A stretch of DNA of 64,000 bases from Rothia uropygialis. GTDB taxonomy: Bacteria; Actinomycetota; Actinomycetes; Actinomycetales; Micrococcaceae. The stretch lies in NCBI RefSeq assembly GCF_004137765.1, contig NZ_NOIS01000004.1, positions 62,001 to 126,000 on the forward strand, in the 5' to 3' direction. The position numbers and the translations under genes were made by a program. The notes below the pieces were generated by a model, which saw nothing but the letters and a program-made list of their open reading frames with translations, did not search any database and was not told the DNA's origin. Of this stretch, positions 27,406 through 35,760 are shown one piece after another (position 1 is the stretch's first letter; each line of letters starts with the position of its first letter).

Positions 27406-28791
27406 ATGAGTACTTTTGCTGTGACCAATCCGAACACTGGCGAAGTCGAGCAGACTTTTGAGTCCCTCACGGCAGAGGAGATTCCCGGGGTCATCGACAC
27501 CGCCGATCAGGCCTTCCAGTCCTGGCGGGACACCCCTGTCAGCAAGCGTGGCGAAATTCTGAAGAAATTCGCCGACCTCGTCGAGGCTCGCGCCGGAGAA
27601 CTGGCCGACATTATTGGCCGAGAAATGGGCAAGCCCAAGAAACAGGGCGAGTCAGAAGCCCAGAAGGTGGCCTTCACGGCTCGTTGGTTCGCCGAAAACG
27701 CCGAAAATTTCCTCACCGACACACAGTTGCCGGATGCGCAAGGCGCCGACAAAACTTATGTCAAGCACGACCCGTTGGGTGTGCTCCTGGGCATCATGCC
27801 CTGGAACTTCCCGTACAACCAGATCGCGCGTTTCGCACTGCCCAACATCATGGTCGGCAACGCGATCCTGATGAAGCAGGCAGCCATCTGTCCCAAGTCC
27901 TCCCAGACTTTCCAGGACCTTCTCGAAGAAGCGGGGCTGCCCAAGGGCGTTTACACGAATATCTACCTGAACAGCAGCGATGCAGAAGAGGTCCTCAAGG
28001 ATTTCCGCGTCAAGGGCTTCTCCTTGACGGGGTCCGAGGAAGCAGGCGCCTCGGTAGCAAAGATCGCAGCGAAGCACCTCAAGCGCTCGGTTCTGGAGCT
28101 CGGCGGCAATGACCCGTTCGTCGTGCTGGACACCGACGATGTCAAAGGACTCGCGCAAAAGGCCGTAACCCTCAGGACCGCGAACGCCGGGCAGGTCTGC
28201 ACCTCGCCCAAACGTTTCATCGTGGTCGAGGACTACTATGACGACTTCGTGGCGGCCGCCAAGGAAGCGGTCGAAAACGTGACCGTCGGAGCCTTTGACG
28301 ACCCCGAGACCGATATGGGTCCGCTCTCCTCCGAGGGCGCACGCGACGAGGTCGTCGAGCGCATCCAGAAGGCCGCACAAGAAGGTGCAACCTTGCACAC
28401 CGGAGGCGAGAAGCTGGATCGACCGGGTTGGTTCATGTCCCCGGCGTTGCTGACAGACATTGACCCGAATTCCGATTTGGGATGCAATGAGCTCTTCGGT
28501 CCGGCCGTGATGGTTTTCAAGGCCAAGGACGAGGAAGACGCTCTGAGGATCGCGAATGATACGCAGTACGGGCTGATGGCTTCGGTATGGACCACCGACC
28601 CCGAACGCGGTCAGAATTTCGCCGAAAAGATCAATGCCGGTATGACCTTTGTGAACACCCACATGGATTCTAGCCCCGAGTTCCCCTTCGGCGGTATCAA
28701 CCGCTCGGGCTACGGGCGCGAGAATGCGCAGTGGGCATTGCAGCAGTTCACCAACGAGCGCACCGTTCGTGTGAGGAACCAGCAGCTCTAA
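27406..28791 (+). CDS. NAD(P)-dependent succinate-semialdehyde-type aldehyde dehydrogenase
   Basis: A 461-residue aldehyde dehydrogenase. IMPWNFPYNQIARFALPN forms the cofactor-binding WNFP block, GFSLTGSEEAG the Rossmann turn, LELGGNDPFVV the general-base glutamate, and NAGQVCTSPKRFIV the catalytic cysteine. PFGGINRSGYGRE is the closing signature. The short length and GNDPFVVLDTDD resemble the Sad/YneI branch that oxidises succinic semialdehyde to succinate. No GABA transaminase gene is adjacent, so substrate is inferred. ATG at 27406 best fits family length; an earlier in-frame start at 27376 has no better ribosome-binding site. A very strong terminator follows. Confidence 0.88.
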   Translation: MSTFAVTNPNTGEVEQTFESLTAEEIPGVIDTADQAFQSWRDTPVSKRGEILKKFADLVEARAGELADIIGREMGKPKKQGESEAQKVAFTARWFAENAENFLTDTQLPDAQGADKTYVKHDPLGVLLGIMPWNFPYNQIARFALPNIMVGNAILMKQAAICPKSSQTFQDLLEEAGLPKGVYTNIYLNSSDAEEVLKDFRVKGFSLTGSEEAGASVAKIAAKHLKRSVLELGGNDPFVVLDTDDVKGLAQKAVTLRTANAGQVCTSPKRFIVVEDYYDDFVAAAKEAVENVTVGAFDDPETDMGPLSSEGARDEVVERIQKAAQEGATLHTGGEKLDRPGWFMSPALLTDIDPNSDLGCNELFGPAVMVFKAKDEEDALRIANDTQYGLMASVWTTDPERGQNFAEKINAGMTFVNTHMDSSPEFPFGGINRSGYGRENAQWALQQFTNERTVRVRNQQL

Positions 28792-28825
28792 GACGCACAG
28801 CCAGTTCTGCGTCCCATCGAACGAG

Positions 28826-28894
28826 GAGGGGGCCGGGTGCCGTATGCAGGGGATTAAAACCCCCGATCACGGCGCCCGGCCCCCTCAGTTCTTT
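28826..28894 (+). terminator. Strong intrinsic terminator after the aldehyde dehydrogenase gene
   Basis: A long GC-rich stem (arms containing GAGGGGGCCGGGTGCCG and GGCGCCCGGCCCCCTC) with an inner GGGG...CCCC pair is followed by AGTTCTTT, 35 bases after the stop codon. Confidence 0.9.
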
Positions 28895-28932
28895 GTACGG
28901 GCTCACCAGGCCGGCGGGCCGCGTACCGCGGA

Positions 28933-30129
28933 TCAGCCCTGAGCAGGAACTTCTTCCCGACGGTGCCGAGGGGCCGGCGGGTCTGCGACGTGCTCTTCGG
29001 CATCGTCGTTAATGCGGTTGTGTTTGAAGTGGCCGAAGCTTGTCAACAGGACGCCGAGGACGACCCACGCAATGAGCGTCCACCACTGTTGAGCCATGGG
29101 GGCCTCAGGAAAGTAGCTCAGGGACCTCAGCAATGTATTTGAGGCACCCGGCACCAGATACTGACCGATACGGCCCCATGGTTCCACCATGAACTGCCAC
29201 GGCACCTGGGCTCCGGAGAGCGGATTGCCGACCAACAGCGTGACCACGGCACCGAGTCCGATGCCCGGCGTACCCAGGACCGCCGTACAGCCCAGGATGA
29301 AAGTCGCGGTGGCCATGGCCGACAGGCCGAAGGCGAGCCAGACCAGCCCGAAATTGCCCTGCACGAACCCGAACCACGTGTGCAGGATCAGGGTCAGGCT
29401 CAGTCCGGCCAGAGCCCCGTAGGCCAATGCCGCGACGAGCCTGCGCCATACGCCTTTGACGAGGAATGTGATGAGAACACCGCCGATCATTCCGCCGAGA
29501 ACCAGCGGAAATGCCGCCGTGGTGAGGCCAGCGCCGTTCGAGTCGTCGTCCGAGAGGGGCACTACCTCGGTTTCGGCTACCTGAGTCGATGCCGCTTTCT
29601 CTTCCAGCTGCTCGGCCTTTTGCGCCTGCTGACCGTTCAGCTGACCGCCGGACTTCTCTTTCATCTGGTCAACCTGACCGGCGATCTGGGTACGGATCTG
29701 CTGGGTCAGTTGATCCGCGATCCCGCTCATGACCTGTGTTGCGGTCGAGTTGGCGGCCGGGGCGGTGAGAACTTCCGGAGTCTTCGGTTGTTCGGCCAAG
29801 ATGACGGCACCGTAAGTTTCCCGATGCTTGATCTGATCAACGGCCTGGCTGCGGCTATCGGCGGCCACGAAGTCGAAGGTATCTCCAGACTTCTCGTTGA
29901 TTTTGCTCTCGAATTGATCGATGGCTTGCTGCGGGCCTGCGACGCTGACCGGCAGATTGTGGGCGGTCGATGTCTTGCTGGGCCAGGTGAATGCCATGAC
30001 AAAAATGGTCATCACCACGGCGGCAAGCAGGGACACTCCCACTACCTTGCCCATATGGCTGCCGGTGCGGTTTTTCGAGGGGTTTGAAGTGGATTCAGCC
30101 TCGCCGTGCTGAGTATCCCGAACGCTCAC
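28933..30129 (-). CDS. YhgE/Pip-like (ABC-2-related) multi-pass membrane protein
   Basis: A 398-residue membrane protein. One N-terminal helix (about residues 30-48) is followed by an external domain of roughly 160 residues with LPVSVAGPQQAIDQFESKI and AVDQIKHRETYGAVIL, typical of the YhgE/Pip or DUF3533 extracellular domain, and a Gln/Lys-rich coiled segment (about 160-190). Five to six C-terminal helices follow, with LVGNPLSGAQVPWQFMVEPWGRIGQYLVPGA, again typical of this group. Relatives take part in export or phage/surface interactions. It is divergent from a TetR regulator 66 bases away, which probably represses it. Confidence 0.8.
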   Translation of the reverse strand: MSVRDTQHGEAESTSNPSKNRTGSHMGKVVGVSLLAAVVMTIFVMAFTWPSKTSTAHNLPVSVAGPQQAIDQFESKINEKSGDTFDFVAADSRSQAVDQIKHRETYGAVILAEQPKTPEVLTAPAANSTATQVMSGIADQLTQQIRTQIAGQVDQMKEKSGGQLNGQQAQKAEQLEEKAASTQVAETEVVPLSDDDSNGAGLTTAAFPLVLGGMIGGVLITFLVKGVWRRLVAALAYGALAGLSLTLILHTWFGFVQGNFGLVWLAFGLSAMATATFILGCTAVLGTPGIGLGAVVTLLVGNPLSGAQVPWQFMVEPWGRIGQYLVPGASNTLLRSLSYFPEAPMAQQWWTLIAWVVLGVLLTSFGHFKHNRINDDAEEHVADPPAPRHRREEVPAQG

Positions 30130-30195
30130 AGCGTCTCCTAAACAGAATGTTTCTTCTACTTGCGGCCAGCCTAACAGAACGACTATTCTTTTTCT
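30130..30195. promoter_or_regulatory. Divergent promoter region with candidate TetR operator
   Basis: Two related dyads, AGAA-TGT-TTCT and AGAA-CGACTA-TTCT, each preceded by AAC, lie between the divergent YhgE-like gene and the tetR gene. They would suit an autoregulated repressor. The spacing of the two differs, so the exact operator is uncertain. Confidence 0.4.
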
Positions 30196-30810
30196 ATGCC
30201 GAAGCTATCCGAGTCATCAAAGATCGACAGACGCGAGCGCATCATCGCCGCTGCCCGCCGCTGCTTCCTCAGCAACGGCTTCTCCAACACCTCCATGGCG
30301 GACATTGTTGCCGAATCAGGCATGTCCCCTGGCTCGATCTACTCGCACTTCGACGGAAAAGCCTCAATCATGAGGGGCACCGCAGAGAGCATCTTCCACG
30401 CGGCACTGCAGGATTTGGTTGCCATGGAAAGCGAAAAAGGTTCGACCCCGGCCCCCTCCGACGTCGCCCGACTCGTGGTCAACACACTTTTCACCAACGG
30501 TTTGGGGCCGTTGCTGATTCAGTTCATCGCCGAATCGACCGTCAACCCGGAGGTCGGGGAGGTCGCGCGAGAAAATATTGCTCGGGCTCGTCAGCTGCTC
30601 ACAGAAATTCTCACACCGTGGTCTCGGCAGAGAGTTTCAGAGGGCGCAGATCCGCTGAGCCCCCTGATAGACCCTCCGCGACTCGCGAATATGCTCTTGT
30701 TGTTCGTCCACGGTCTCTTGGTCCGTACCGCGGTCGACGTCGACGCGGACCTTGACCGACTCGTCGAAGACGCCATTCGTCTCTTCCCCGACGGGGAAAA
30801 CGCGGCCTGA
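30196..30810 (+). CDS. TetR-family transcriptional regulator
   Basis: A 204-residue regulator. The N-terminal domain RERIIAAARRCFLSNGFSNT with MADIVAESGMSPGSIYSHFDGKASIM is a textbook TetR helix-turn-helix (residues about 12-60). The C-terminal two-thirds is helical and poorly conserved, as expected for ligand binding and dimerisation. The divergent neighbour encoding a YhgE-like membrane protein is the likely target. Its stop codon lies inside a perfect 12-bp terminator hairpin. Confidence 0.93.
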   Translation: MPKLSESSKIDRRERIIAAARRCFLSNGFSNTSMADIVAESGMSPGSIYSHFDGKASIMRGTAESIFHAALQDLVAMESEKGSTPAPSDVARLVVNTLFTNGLGPLLIQFIAESTVNPEVGEVARENIARARQLLTEILTPWSRQRVSEGADPLSPLIDPPRLANMLLLFVHGLLVRTAVDVDADLDRLVEDAIRLFPDGENAA

Positions 30811-30831
30811 GGCTGCCTCGCCTCAGGCCGC
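30802..30831. terminator. Bidirectional terminator between tetR and metE
   Basis: A perfect 12-bp stem (GCGGCCTGAGGC with GCCTCAGGCCGC, 6-base loop) overlaps the tetR stop codon and lies 12 bases from the convergent metE stop. It can serve both strands. Confidence 0.82.
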
Positions 30832-30842
30832 GTGCTCGATTT

Positions 30843-33260
30843 CTAGACGGTCACACCCGCGCGTACCCGCCGTGCGGCCTCCACGAGTCGCTTCAACGCA
30901 GCCGTGGTTTCCTCATACTGTCTCGTCTTGAGACCGCAGTCCGGGTTGGCCCAGAGCCTGTCGCGAGGGATGACTCGCGCTGCCGCAGACAACAGATCTT
31001 CGGTTTCCCTCACCGTGGGGACCCGAGGAGAGTGAATATCCCACACGCCGGGACCGATCCCACGCTCGAATCCGATGTCCGCCAGAGGATCCAGCAGTTC
31101 CATCCGCGAGCGCGCCGCTTCGACGCTGGTCACATCCGCATCCAGCGCGTCGATCGCGGAGAGCACCTCTGCGAATTCGGAATAGCACAGGTGCGTATGG
31201 ATCTGTGTTTCGGGCCTCACCCCGGACGTGGCCAAGCGGAAGGCCCGTACCGACCACTCGAGATATTCGGCCCGGTCGCGTTCCCGGAGCGGAAGGAGCT
31301 CGCGCAGGGCGGGTTCATCTACCTGCACGACGCCGATACCGGCCGCCTCGAGGTCGTTGACCTCGTCGCGCAAAGCCAGAGCGACCTGATTCGCGGTCTC
31401 CGCCAGCGGCTGGTCTTCGCGGACGAAGGACCAGGCGAGGATGGTGACGGGGCCCGTCAGCATCCCCTTTACAGGGCGGTCCGTCAGGGACTGCGCATAG
31501 GTGATCCAGGGAACCGTGATCGCTCGCCCCAGTACTCCTTCGCCTTGTCGACTGACGTCGCCCCACAGGATCGAGGGCCTGGTGCAGCGCGAGCCGTAGG
31601 ACTGGACCCAGCCGTACCGGGTTACATCGAAACCATCCAAGTTCTCCGCGAAGTACTGGACCATGTCGTTGCGCTCGGGTTCTCCATGCACGAGCACGTC
31701 CAGCCCGATCTCCTCCTGAAGAGCAATGACGGCACGAATTTCTTCTCGCAAACGCTCGGCGTATTCGGAATCGGAGATGCGCCCGGCTCTGTGGCCCGCA
31801 CGTACCGCTCGGATCTCCGGGGTCTGTGGGAAAGAGCCGATCGTCGTCGTGGGCAGTTCCGGCAGGCTTGCCAAGATGCCCCGCAGAGCCTGTTCCCGGC
31901 TCCTGTCTTCCGCGGGCTCACGGTGGACATCGGCCTCGGTCAGCAGGTCAGTCCTCTCTCGAACCCGTGCGTCCCTGGTCCCACGAGCCTCGGTCCTATG
32001 ACGAATCGCTCCGTCGGACTCGTTGAGGAAATTCGCGATCGCCTCGGGTCCTTCCGCAAGCCCTCGGGCCAGGATGCAAACCTCATCGACTTTCTGGTCC
32101 GCGAAGGCGAGCCAGGTGCGAGGTTCGTCGCCGAGCTGGTCCTCGAGAGCGGCGTCGTGCGGTACATGGATGAGCGATGTCGACGTACTGACCGCCACAT
32201 TCGCCCCGGCCTCGTGGAGCTCCTCGAGCCGAGCCAAGGCCATACGCAGATCCGTTCGCCAAATATTCTGTCCGCTTACGACGCCGGCCACCAGCACCGG
32301 GGCTTCGGGGCCGGTAAAGAGTGACAGCTGCTCAGGATCGAGTCGCCGGATCCGCCCGTTCGCAGGGCCGGAGATAAGGTCCACGTGGACGGCGTCGACG
32401 CCAGCCGCCACCAGGGGCTCGAGAAGATTCTCGGCGTCACCGTAGGCGGTCGTGACCAGGACCGAGGGATCACCGGCTGCGCGATCGGCGCTCAAGCGCT
32501 CATAGGTTCGCCGGACGATCTCGACCAGTTCCGGATTGTGATTCTCGGCGACGAGGGCCGGTTCTTCGAGCTGAACCCATTCGGCGCCGGCATTGCCCAG
32601 CGCGGAGATGAGCTCTCGATATACCTCCACGAGTTCCTCGATCCGATTCAGAGGTTCGAACCCAACGGGCGCGGTGTCCTCGGCCTTGGAGAGAAGCAAG
32701 AACGAAATCGGACCGAGGATGGCGGGGCGCAGTGGGGCGTCGTCGTTCGGTGAAACGGCACCGGCCTGCAACTGGCCGACGATCTCCTGCGGATTTGCGG
32801 CGAAAGGAGTCCGAGGGCCGATCTCGGGCACCAGGTAGTGGTAATTCGTATTGAACCACTTGGTCATTTCGAGTGGGCCACGGGCGTCATCCCCTCGGGC
32901 CAGGACGAAGGATGCATCCCGATTCAGGTGATGGTCCCGGTCCGCAAGATCCGCAAACCGGGTAGGCACGGCTCCTGTCGCCAGAATCGCGTCCAACACC
33001 TGATCATAGAGGGCGAATGAGGCCGGGATCGAGGAGGAAGCCTTCAGGCCCAGTTTCCGCAGGCGGCCTACGGTCAGGCGTCGAATTTCGGTCACGGAGG
33101 ACGTCAGGTCCTCGATATCGCTTTGCCCGCTCCAGTACGTTTCCAGGGCACGTTTGAGCTCGCGATTCGGCCCGATGCGCGGATAACCGAGGATAGTTGC
33201 CGGGGGAAAAGCCCTGCCCTGGGGCGAGGTGTCGTGGAGGGTGTTGTTAGGGTTCGTCAC
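30843..33260 (-). CDS. metE: Cobalamin-independent methionine synthase MetE (internal start)
   Basis: From the internal GTG, which follows CCAGGAGATCATC, MetE is 805 residues, close to the normal 750-800. The N-terminal domain has GYPRIGPNRELKRALETYW and MTKWFNTNYHYLVPEI. The C-terminal catalytic domain has TTTIGSFPQTPEIR, VHGEPERNDMVQYFAE, and the zinc-binding set: HTHLCYSEF (His-x-Cys), the acidic ligand, and ANPDCGLKTR (second Cys). It transfers the methyl group from 5-methyltetrahydrofolate polyglutamate to homocysteine. It lies in the same frame as metF, so this start gives MetE without the MetF part. The SAM-I riboswitch upstream should lower expression when SAM is plentiful. Confidence 0.9.
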   Translation of the reverse strand: MTNPNNTLHDTSPQGRAFPPATILGYPRIGPNRELKRALETYWSGQSDIEDLTSSVTEIRRLTVGRLRKLGLKASSSIPASFALYDQVLDAILATGAVPTRFADLADRDHHLNRDASFVLARGDDARGPLEMTKWFNTNYHYLVPEIGPRTPFAANPQEIVGQLQAGAVSPNDDAPLRPAILGPISFLLLSKAEDTAPVGFEPLNRIEELVEVYRELISALGNAGAEWVQLEEPALVAENHNPELVEIVRRTYERLSADRAAGDPSVLVTTAYGDAENLLEPLVAAGVDAVHVDLISGPANGRIRRLDPEQLSLFTGPEAPVLVAGVVSGQNIWRTDLRMALARLEELHEAGANVAVSTSTSLIHVPHDAALEDQLGDEPRTWLAFADQKVDEVCILARGLAEGPEAIANFLNESDGAIRHRTEARGTRDARVRERTDLLTEADVHREPAEDRSREQALRGILASLPELPTTTIGSFPQTPEIRAVRAGHRAGRISDSEYAERLREEIRAVIALQEEIGLDVLVHGEPERNDMVQYFAENLDGFDVTRYGWVQSYGSRCTRPSILWGDVSRQGEGVLGRAITVPWITYAQSLTDRPVKGMLTGPVTILAWSFVREDQPLAETANQVALALRDEVNDLEAAGIGVVQVDEPALRELLPLRERDRAEYLEWSVRAFRLATSGVRPETQIHTHLCYSEFAEVLSAIDALDADVTSVEAARSRMELLDPLADIGFERGIGPGVWDIHSPRVPTVRETEDLLSAAARVIPRDRLWANPDCGLKTRQYEETTAALKRLVEAARRVRAGVTV

Positions 33261-34184
33261 GATGATCTCCTGGTCGTTGAGAGGCGAGATGGGTTGGTTC
33301 GAAGGGGCAGTTTTGCCGCGCAGGCCGAGTCGATCCACGAGTTCGAGCGCCGCCTGGTGTTCGTTGAAGGTATAGATGTGCAGCCCTGGGGCCCCTGCGG
33401 CAAGAGCCTGACGAGCGAAATCCTCCGCCGAGTCCACTCCGACGGCCAGTCGTTCCGCGAACGTCTCGGCGGTTTCGAGCCTGTGTGCAAGACCCGCATT
33501 CGGTTCGATCCCCGCGAGTCCGCACACTCGCAGATACCTCCGAAGGCTGGTCACGGGAAGAATTCCAGGGATCAGTGGCAGTTCGATGGCGTTGGCGCGG
33601 GCGCGCTCGGCCAGGTGAGCGTAATCGGAGGGGTCCGGATAGACCTGAGTGATCGCGAAATCCGCTCCCGCTCGTTGCTTGGCCAGCAGGACCTCGGTGT
33701 CATGGTGGATACTCGAGGATTCTGGGTGACGGACCGGATATGCCGCCACACCGACGGCCAGGCGTCCTGCGCACAATTTGGCCGATCCCCTCGACTCGAC
33801 GCCGCGGATCAGTTCCACCAGGTGTCGTGCGAAGGGAAGTTCGCCCTGCTTGAGGGCGTAGTTCTCAGGTCGATCGCCCCTCAGAGCCAAGAGGCCGCGC
33901 ACGCCAAGTCGGATGATCTCATCGACCAGTTCTTCGAGCTCGGAGGCCGTCTGTCCGGTCGAGACGATGTGGGCCAATGGTTTTAGTTGCGTTTCATCGA
34001 CGAGGTGTCGCAGCAAGTCCAGGCTTTGGCGCCTCCTTTCGCCGTCCACAGCGGCGGTCACGGAAACGTAATCAGGGCGAGTGGGTTCGATCTCGGCGAT
34101 AGTGGTTTCCAACGCCTGTCGGCTCATCCTGCCGCGAGGCGGATAGAGCTCGAAGGACAACGCTGGCCTGTCATCAGGTTTCAC
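30843..34184 (-). CDS. metF: MetF-MetE continuous reading frame (methylenetetrahydrofolate reductase joined to cobalamin-independent methionine synthase)
   Basis: From GTG at 34184 (behind AAAGGAGACCCGGC) one frame of 1113 codons runs without a stop. Residues 1 to about 290 are MetF, the flavoenzyme making 5-methyltetrahydrofolate: LSFELYPPRG at the start, DYVSVTAAVDGERR, LLALRGDRPENY, DFAITQVYPDP, GAPGLHIYTFNEHQAALEL. A linker of about 25 residues follows, then complete MetE begins (ATILGYPRIGPNRELKRAL). In most actinobacteria the two are separate neighbouring genes. Here MetF has no stop of its own, so a fusion protein could form. An internal AGGAG-GTG at 33260 can also start MetE alone. 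A SAM-I riboswitch lies upstream. Whether the fusion, separate proteins or both are made is unknown; a sequencing error removing a stop is the alternative. Confidence 0.82.
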   Translation of the reverse strand: MKPDDRPALSFELYPPRGRMSRQALETTIAEIEPTRPDYVSVTAAVDGERRRQSLDLLRHLVDETQLKPLAHIVSTGQTASELEELVDEIIRLGVRGLLALRGDRPENYALKQGELPFARHLVELIRGVESRGSAKLCAGRLAVGVAAYPVRHPESSSIHHDTEVLLAKQRAGADFAITQVYPDPSDYAHLAERARANAIELPLIPGILPVTSLRRYLRVCGLAGIEPNAGLAHRLETAETFAERLAVGVDSAEDFARQALAAGAPGLHIYTFNEHQAALELVDRLGLRGKTAPSNQPISPLNDQEIIVTNPNNTLHDTSPQGRAFPPATILGYPRIGPNRELKRALETYWSGQSDIEDLTSSVTEIRRLTVGRLRKLGLKASSSIPASFALYDQVLDAILATGAVPTRFADLADRDHHLNRDASFVLARGDDARGPLEMTKWFNTNYHYLVPEIGPRTPFAANPQEIVGQLQAGAVSPNDDAPLRPAILGPISFLLLSKAEDTAPVGFEPLNRIEELVEVYRELISALGNAGAEWVQLEEPALVAENHNPELVEIVRRTYERLSADRAAGDPSVLVTTAYGDAENLLEPLVAAGVDAVHVDLISGPANGRIRRLDPEQLSLFTGPEAPVLVAGVVSGQNIWRTDLRMALARLEELHEAGANVAVSTSTSLIHVPHDAALEDQLGDEPRTWLAFADQKVDEVCILARGLAEGPEAIANFLNESDGAIRHRTEARGTRDARVRERTDLLTEADVHREPAEDRSREQALRGILASLPELPTTTIGSFPQTPEIRAVRAGHRAGRISDSEYAERLREEIRAVIALQEEIGLDVLVHGEPERNDMVQYFAENLDGFDVTRYGWVQSYGSRCTRPSILWGDVSRQGEGVLGRAITVPWITYAQSLTDRPVKGMLTGPVTILAWSFVREDQPLAETANQVALALRDEVNDLEAAGIGVVQVDEPALRELLPLRERDRAEYLEWSVRAFRLATSGVRPETQIHTHLCYSEFAEVLSAIDALDADVTSVEAARSRMELLDPLADIGFERGIGPGVWDIHSPRVPTVRETEDLLSAAARVIPRDRLWANPDCGLKTRQYEETTAALKRLVEAARRVRAGVTV

Positions 34185-34304
34185 GCCGGGTCTCCTTTCG
34201 GTACACCCGACGGAGAGCGGAGCCTCCTCGTCCGCCGGCCCAACCGACCCGGTCCAGTGGGACCGCGCCGCAGTTGCACGCCGACGACGTCCGGAGACGG
34301 CCGA

Positions 34305-34422
34305 TACACTCCATCGGTCCTGGCGGGAGCACCTTTCCTCGGGACCGAGACGTTCGGGTTTCCGTGAGGAGGTTGCTGCGGCGTCGACGAGCCAGGTCTC
34401 TCGGCCGCTCTGGATAGATACG
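34305..34422 (-). promoter_or_regulatory. SAM-I riboswitch (S-box) upstream of metF-metE
   Basis: On the minus strand TATCCAGAGCGGCCGAGAGAC is followed by CTGGCTCGTCGACGCCGCAG and CAACC, then, after a variable stem, AAGGTGCTCCCGCCAGGACC and GATGGA. These match the S-box blocks (AUCaAGAG.GG.gGAGGGAC, GGCcc.augAagCCc.GCAACC, AGGUGC..aUUCC.gC, GAUgAG). A P1 helix can form between CTATC and GATGGA. Between it and the metF start lie a CGGTCC/GGACCG hairpin and a CTCTCC stretch able to pair with the ribosome-binding site, so control may be translational. Confidence 0.9.
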
Positions 34423-34433
34423 CAAGTATTCAA

Positions 34434-35143
34434 TCCGGCTCAGCTCGGGCCCGCAAGAGATGAGAGAGTTTGACGCCGCATTTCGCGCATTGAGCGAACC
34501 CACACACGTGACGCAATCTCGACGTCATATGACGTGGCCGCAATGAATCGTGACGTCGACGTTCGTGGAAGCGGGTGACCTCATCAGGTGGTTTTGACCG
34601 GGAGAGGCCTGGGCCGGAACGTGATCAGATAGAATCTGCGTTCACGGATGACTGTTCCCGTCGGTGAATCAATGATCATCCACGGTACTGTCCACAGCTC
34701 GTATCGATTGTGCTCTTTTAGGTTTCTCCTGCCGGCCCGGTACTTATCCAGATATTCGAGAACGGTCCTTCGTAACAACAGGCTGTTGCACAATCTTTGA
34801 TACGAGGATTCACTAGTGCACCAAGACCCTTGGTGCACTGTTCCCAGAATCGGACCGATGTGATCGTGGTCGAGGCCGCACATCTCGCGGAAGCCCCTTG
34901 CGGCCCGGGCAGCACCAGGTCCACGTGGTCCGATATACCGACCGGAGTTTCCGCCACGGTGGAACATGCAAGACAGCCGGAAGTAGAAACAGTAATCTCT
35001 CGACCGCTTTTGTTTTTGTCGATACGAATTGTTAAAGCCCATTGCCATCGCATATTATCCCGAATTTGATTCAGCCTATTGTGGTGAACTACAAATCCGT
35101 GTTTGGATAGTGACGTCAGATCAAACACCCGTGAGAGGAAATA
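34434..35143. other. AT-richer intergenic segment with a near-perfect dyad and unassigned open frames
   Basis: This segment is less GC-rich than its neighbours. A leftward frame ending at 34584 has a protein-like tail (YELWTVPWMIIDSPTG, RERRFYLITFRP) but no ribosome-binding site or recognisable family, and could be a decayed gene. AGTGCACCAAG (34815-34825) and CTTGGTGCACT (34829-34839) form a perfect 11-bp inverted repeat with a 3-base spacer. Upstream of 35144 lies the promoter region of the next membrane-protein gene. No intact transposase or RNA gene was found. Confidence 0.4.
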
Positions 35144-35719
35144 ATGACCGAGAACCACAACTTGCCGGAAGGCAACCAGCCTCCTCAGTACGGCAGCTCC
35201 CCCGAGGGCGGCCAGCCGCGGTACCAGGGTGGAGACACAGGTTACGGACAGGGAGACGGACCCGTTCAAAACCAAGACGGGTCACTTGTCGCCCCCAAGC
35301 CCGTCAGAACCGGCGCGCTCTTGGTGTACATCTCTGCGGCCATAACCATCATCGGTCTGATCATTTCCCCGTTCGTCCTCATGGGCAGCGACGAATACAA
35401 GCAACTTCAGGACCGAGGCCAGTCCGGCTTCGTCTGGGGCGGCTTGATTTTCGGCGCCGTCATCTCTGTGGCCATCGTGGTGCTTCAGGTCCTCGCCGCA
35501 CGAGCCGCGACCAAGGGTAAGAACTGGGGACGAATCACCCTGTTGGTCCTCGCCATTCTGAGCCTTCTCTCGCTCTTGGTCTCCCTCGGAAACGGCTCCG
35601 GAATCACCGGTTCAGTCGGCACCATCCTGTTGATCATCGGCGCCATCATGATGTGGGTAGGACAAGGCGGACGTTGGTTCAAGGACATCAAGCAGAGCCG
35701 CAACGAGATGATGCGCTAG
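35144..35719 (+). CDS. Membrane protein with Gly/Gln-rich N-terminal tail
   Basis: A 191-residue protein. The first 45 residues are low-complexity (Gly, Gln, Pro, Asn) and presumably cytosolic. Four membrane helices follow at about 58-80, 98-122, 130-148 and 152-172, with a charged C-terminus. Proteins with this layout are common in actinobacteria and often carry DUF-type or LapA-like labels; I cannot assign one. ATG follows GTGAGAGGAAATA. It is monocistronic and ends at a clear terminator. Confidence 0.8.
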   Translation: MTENHNLPEGNQPPQYGSSPEGGQPRYQGGDTGYGQGDGPVQNQDGSLVAPKPVRTGALLVYISAAITIIGLIISPFVLMGSDEYKQLQDRGQSGFVWGGLIFGAVISVAIVVLQVLAARAATKGKNWGRITLLVLAILSLLSLLVSLGNGSGITGSVGTILLIIGAIMMWVGQGGRWFKDIKQSRNEMMR

Positions 35720-35760
35720 CCTCGTCGCCTGAGCACCGTCGCATCCTTCCGCGGTGGGGA

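Noticed and set aside
31032-32324. Plus-strand frame inside metE
   Set aside because: No ribosome-binding site or family pattern; metE on the other strand has full catalytic motifs.
34200-34330. Cobalamin riboswitch upstream of metF-metE
   Set aside because: A GTGCAACTGCGG stretch recalls part of the B12 box, but the surrounding blocks do not fit, while a SAM-I aptamer in the same leader fits well.
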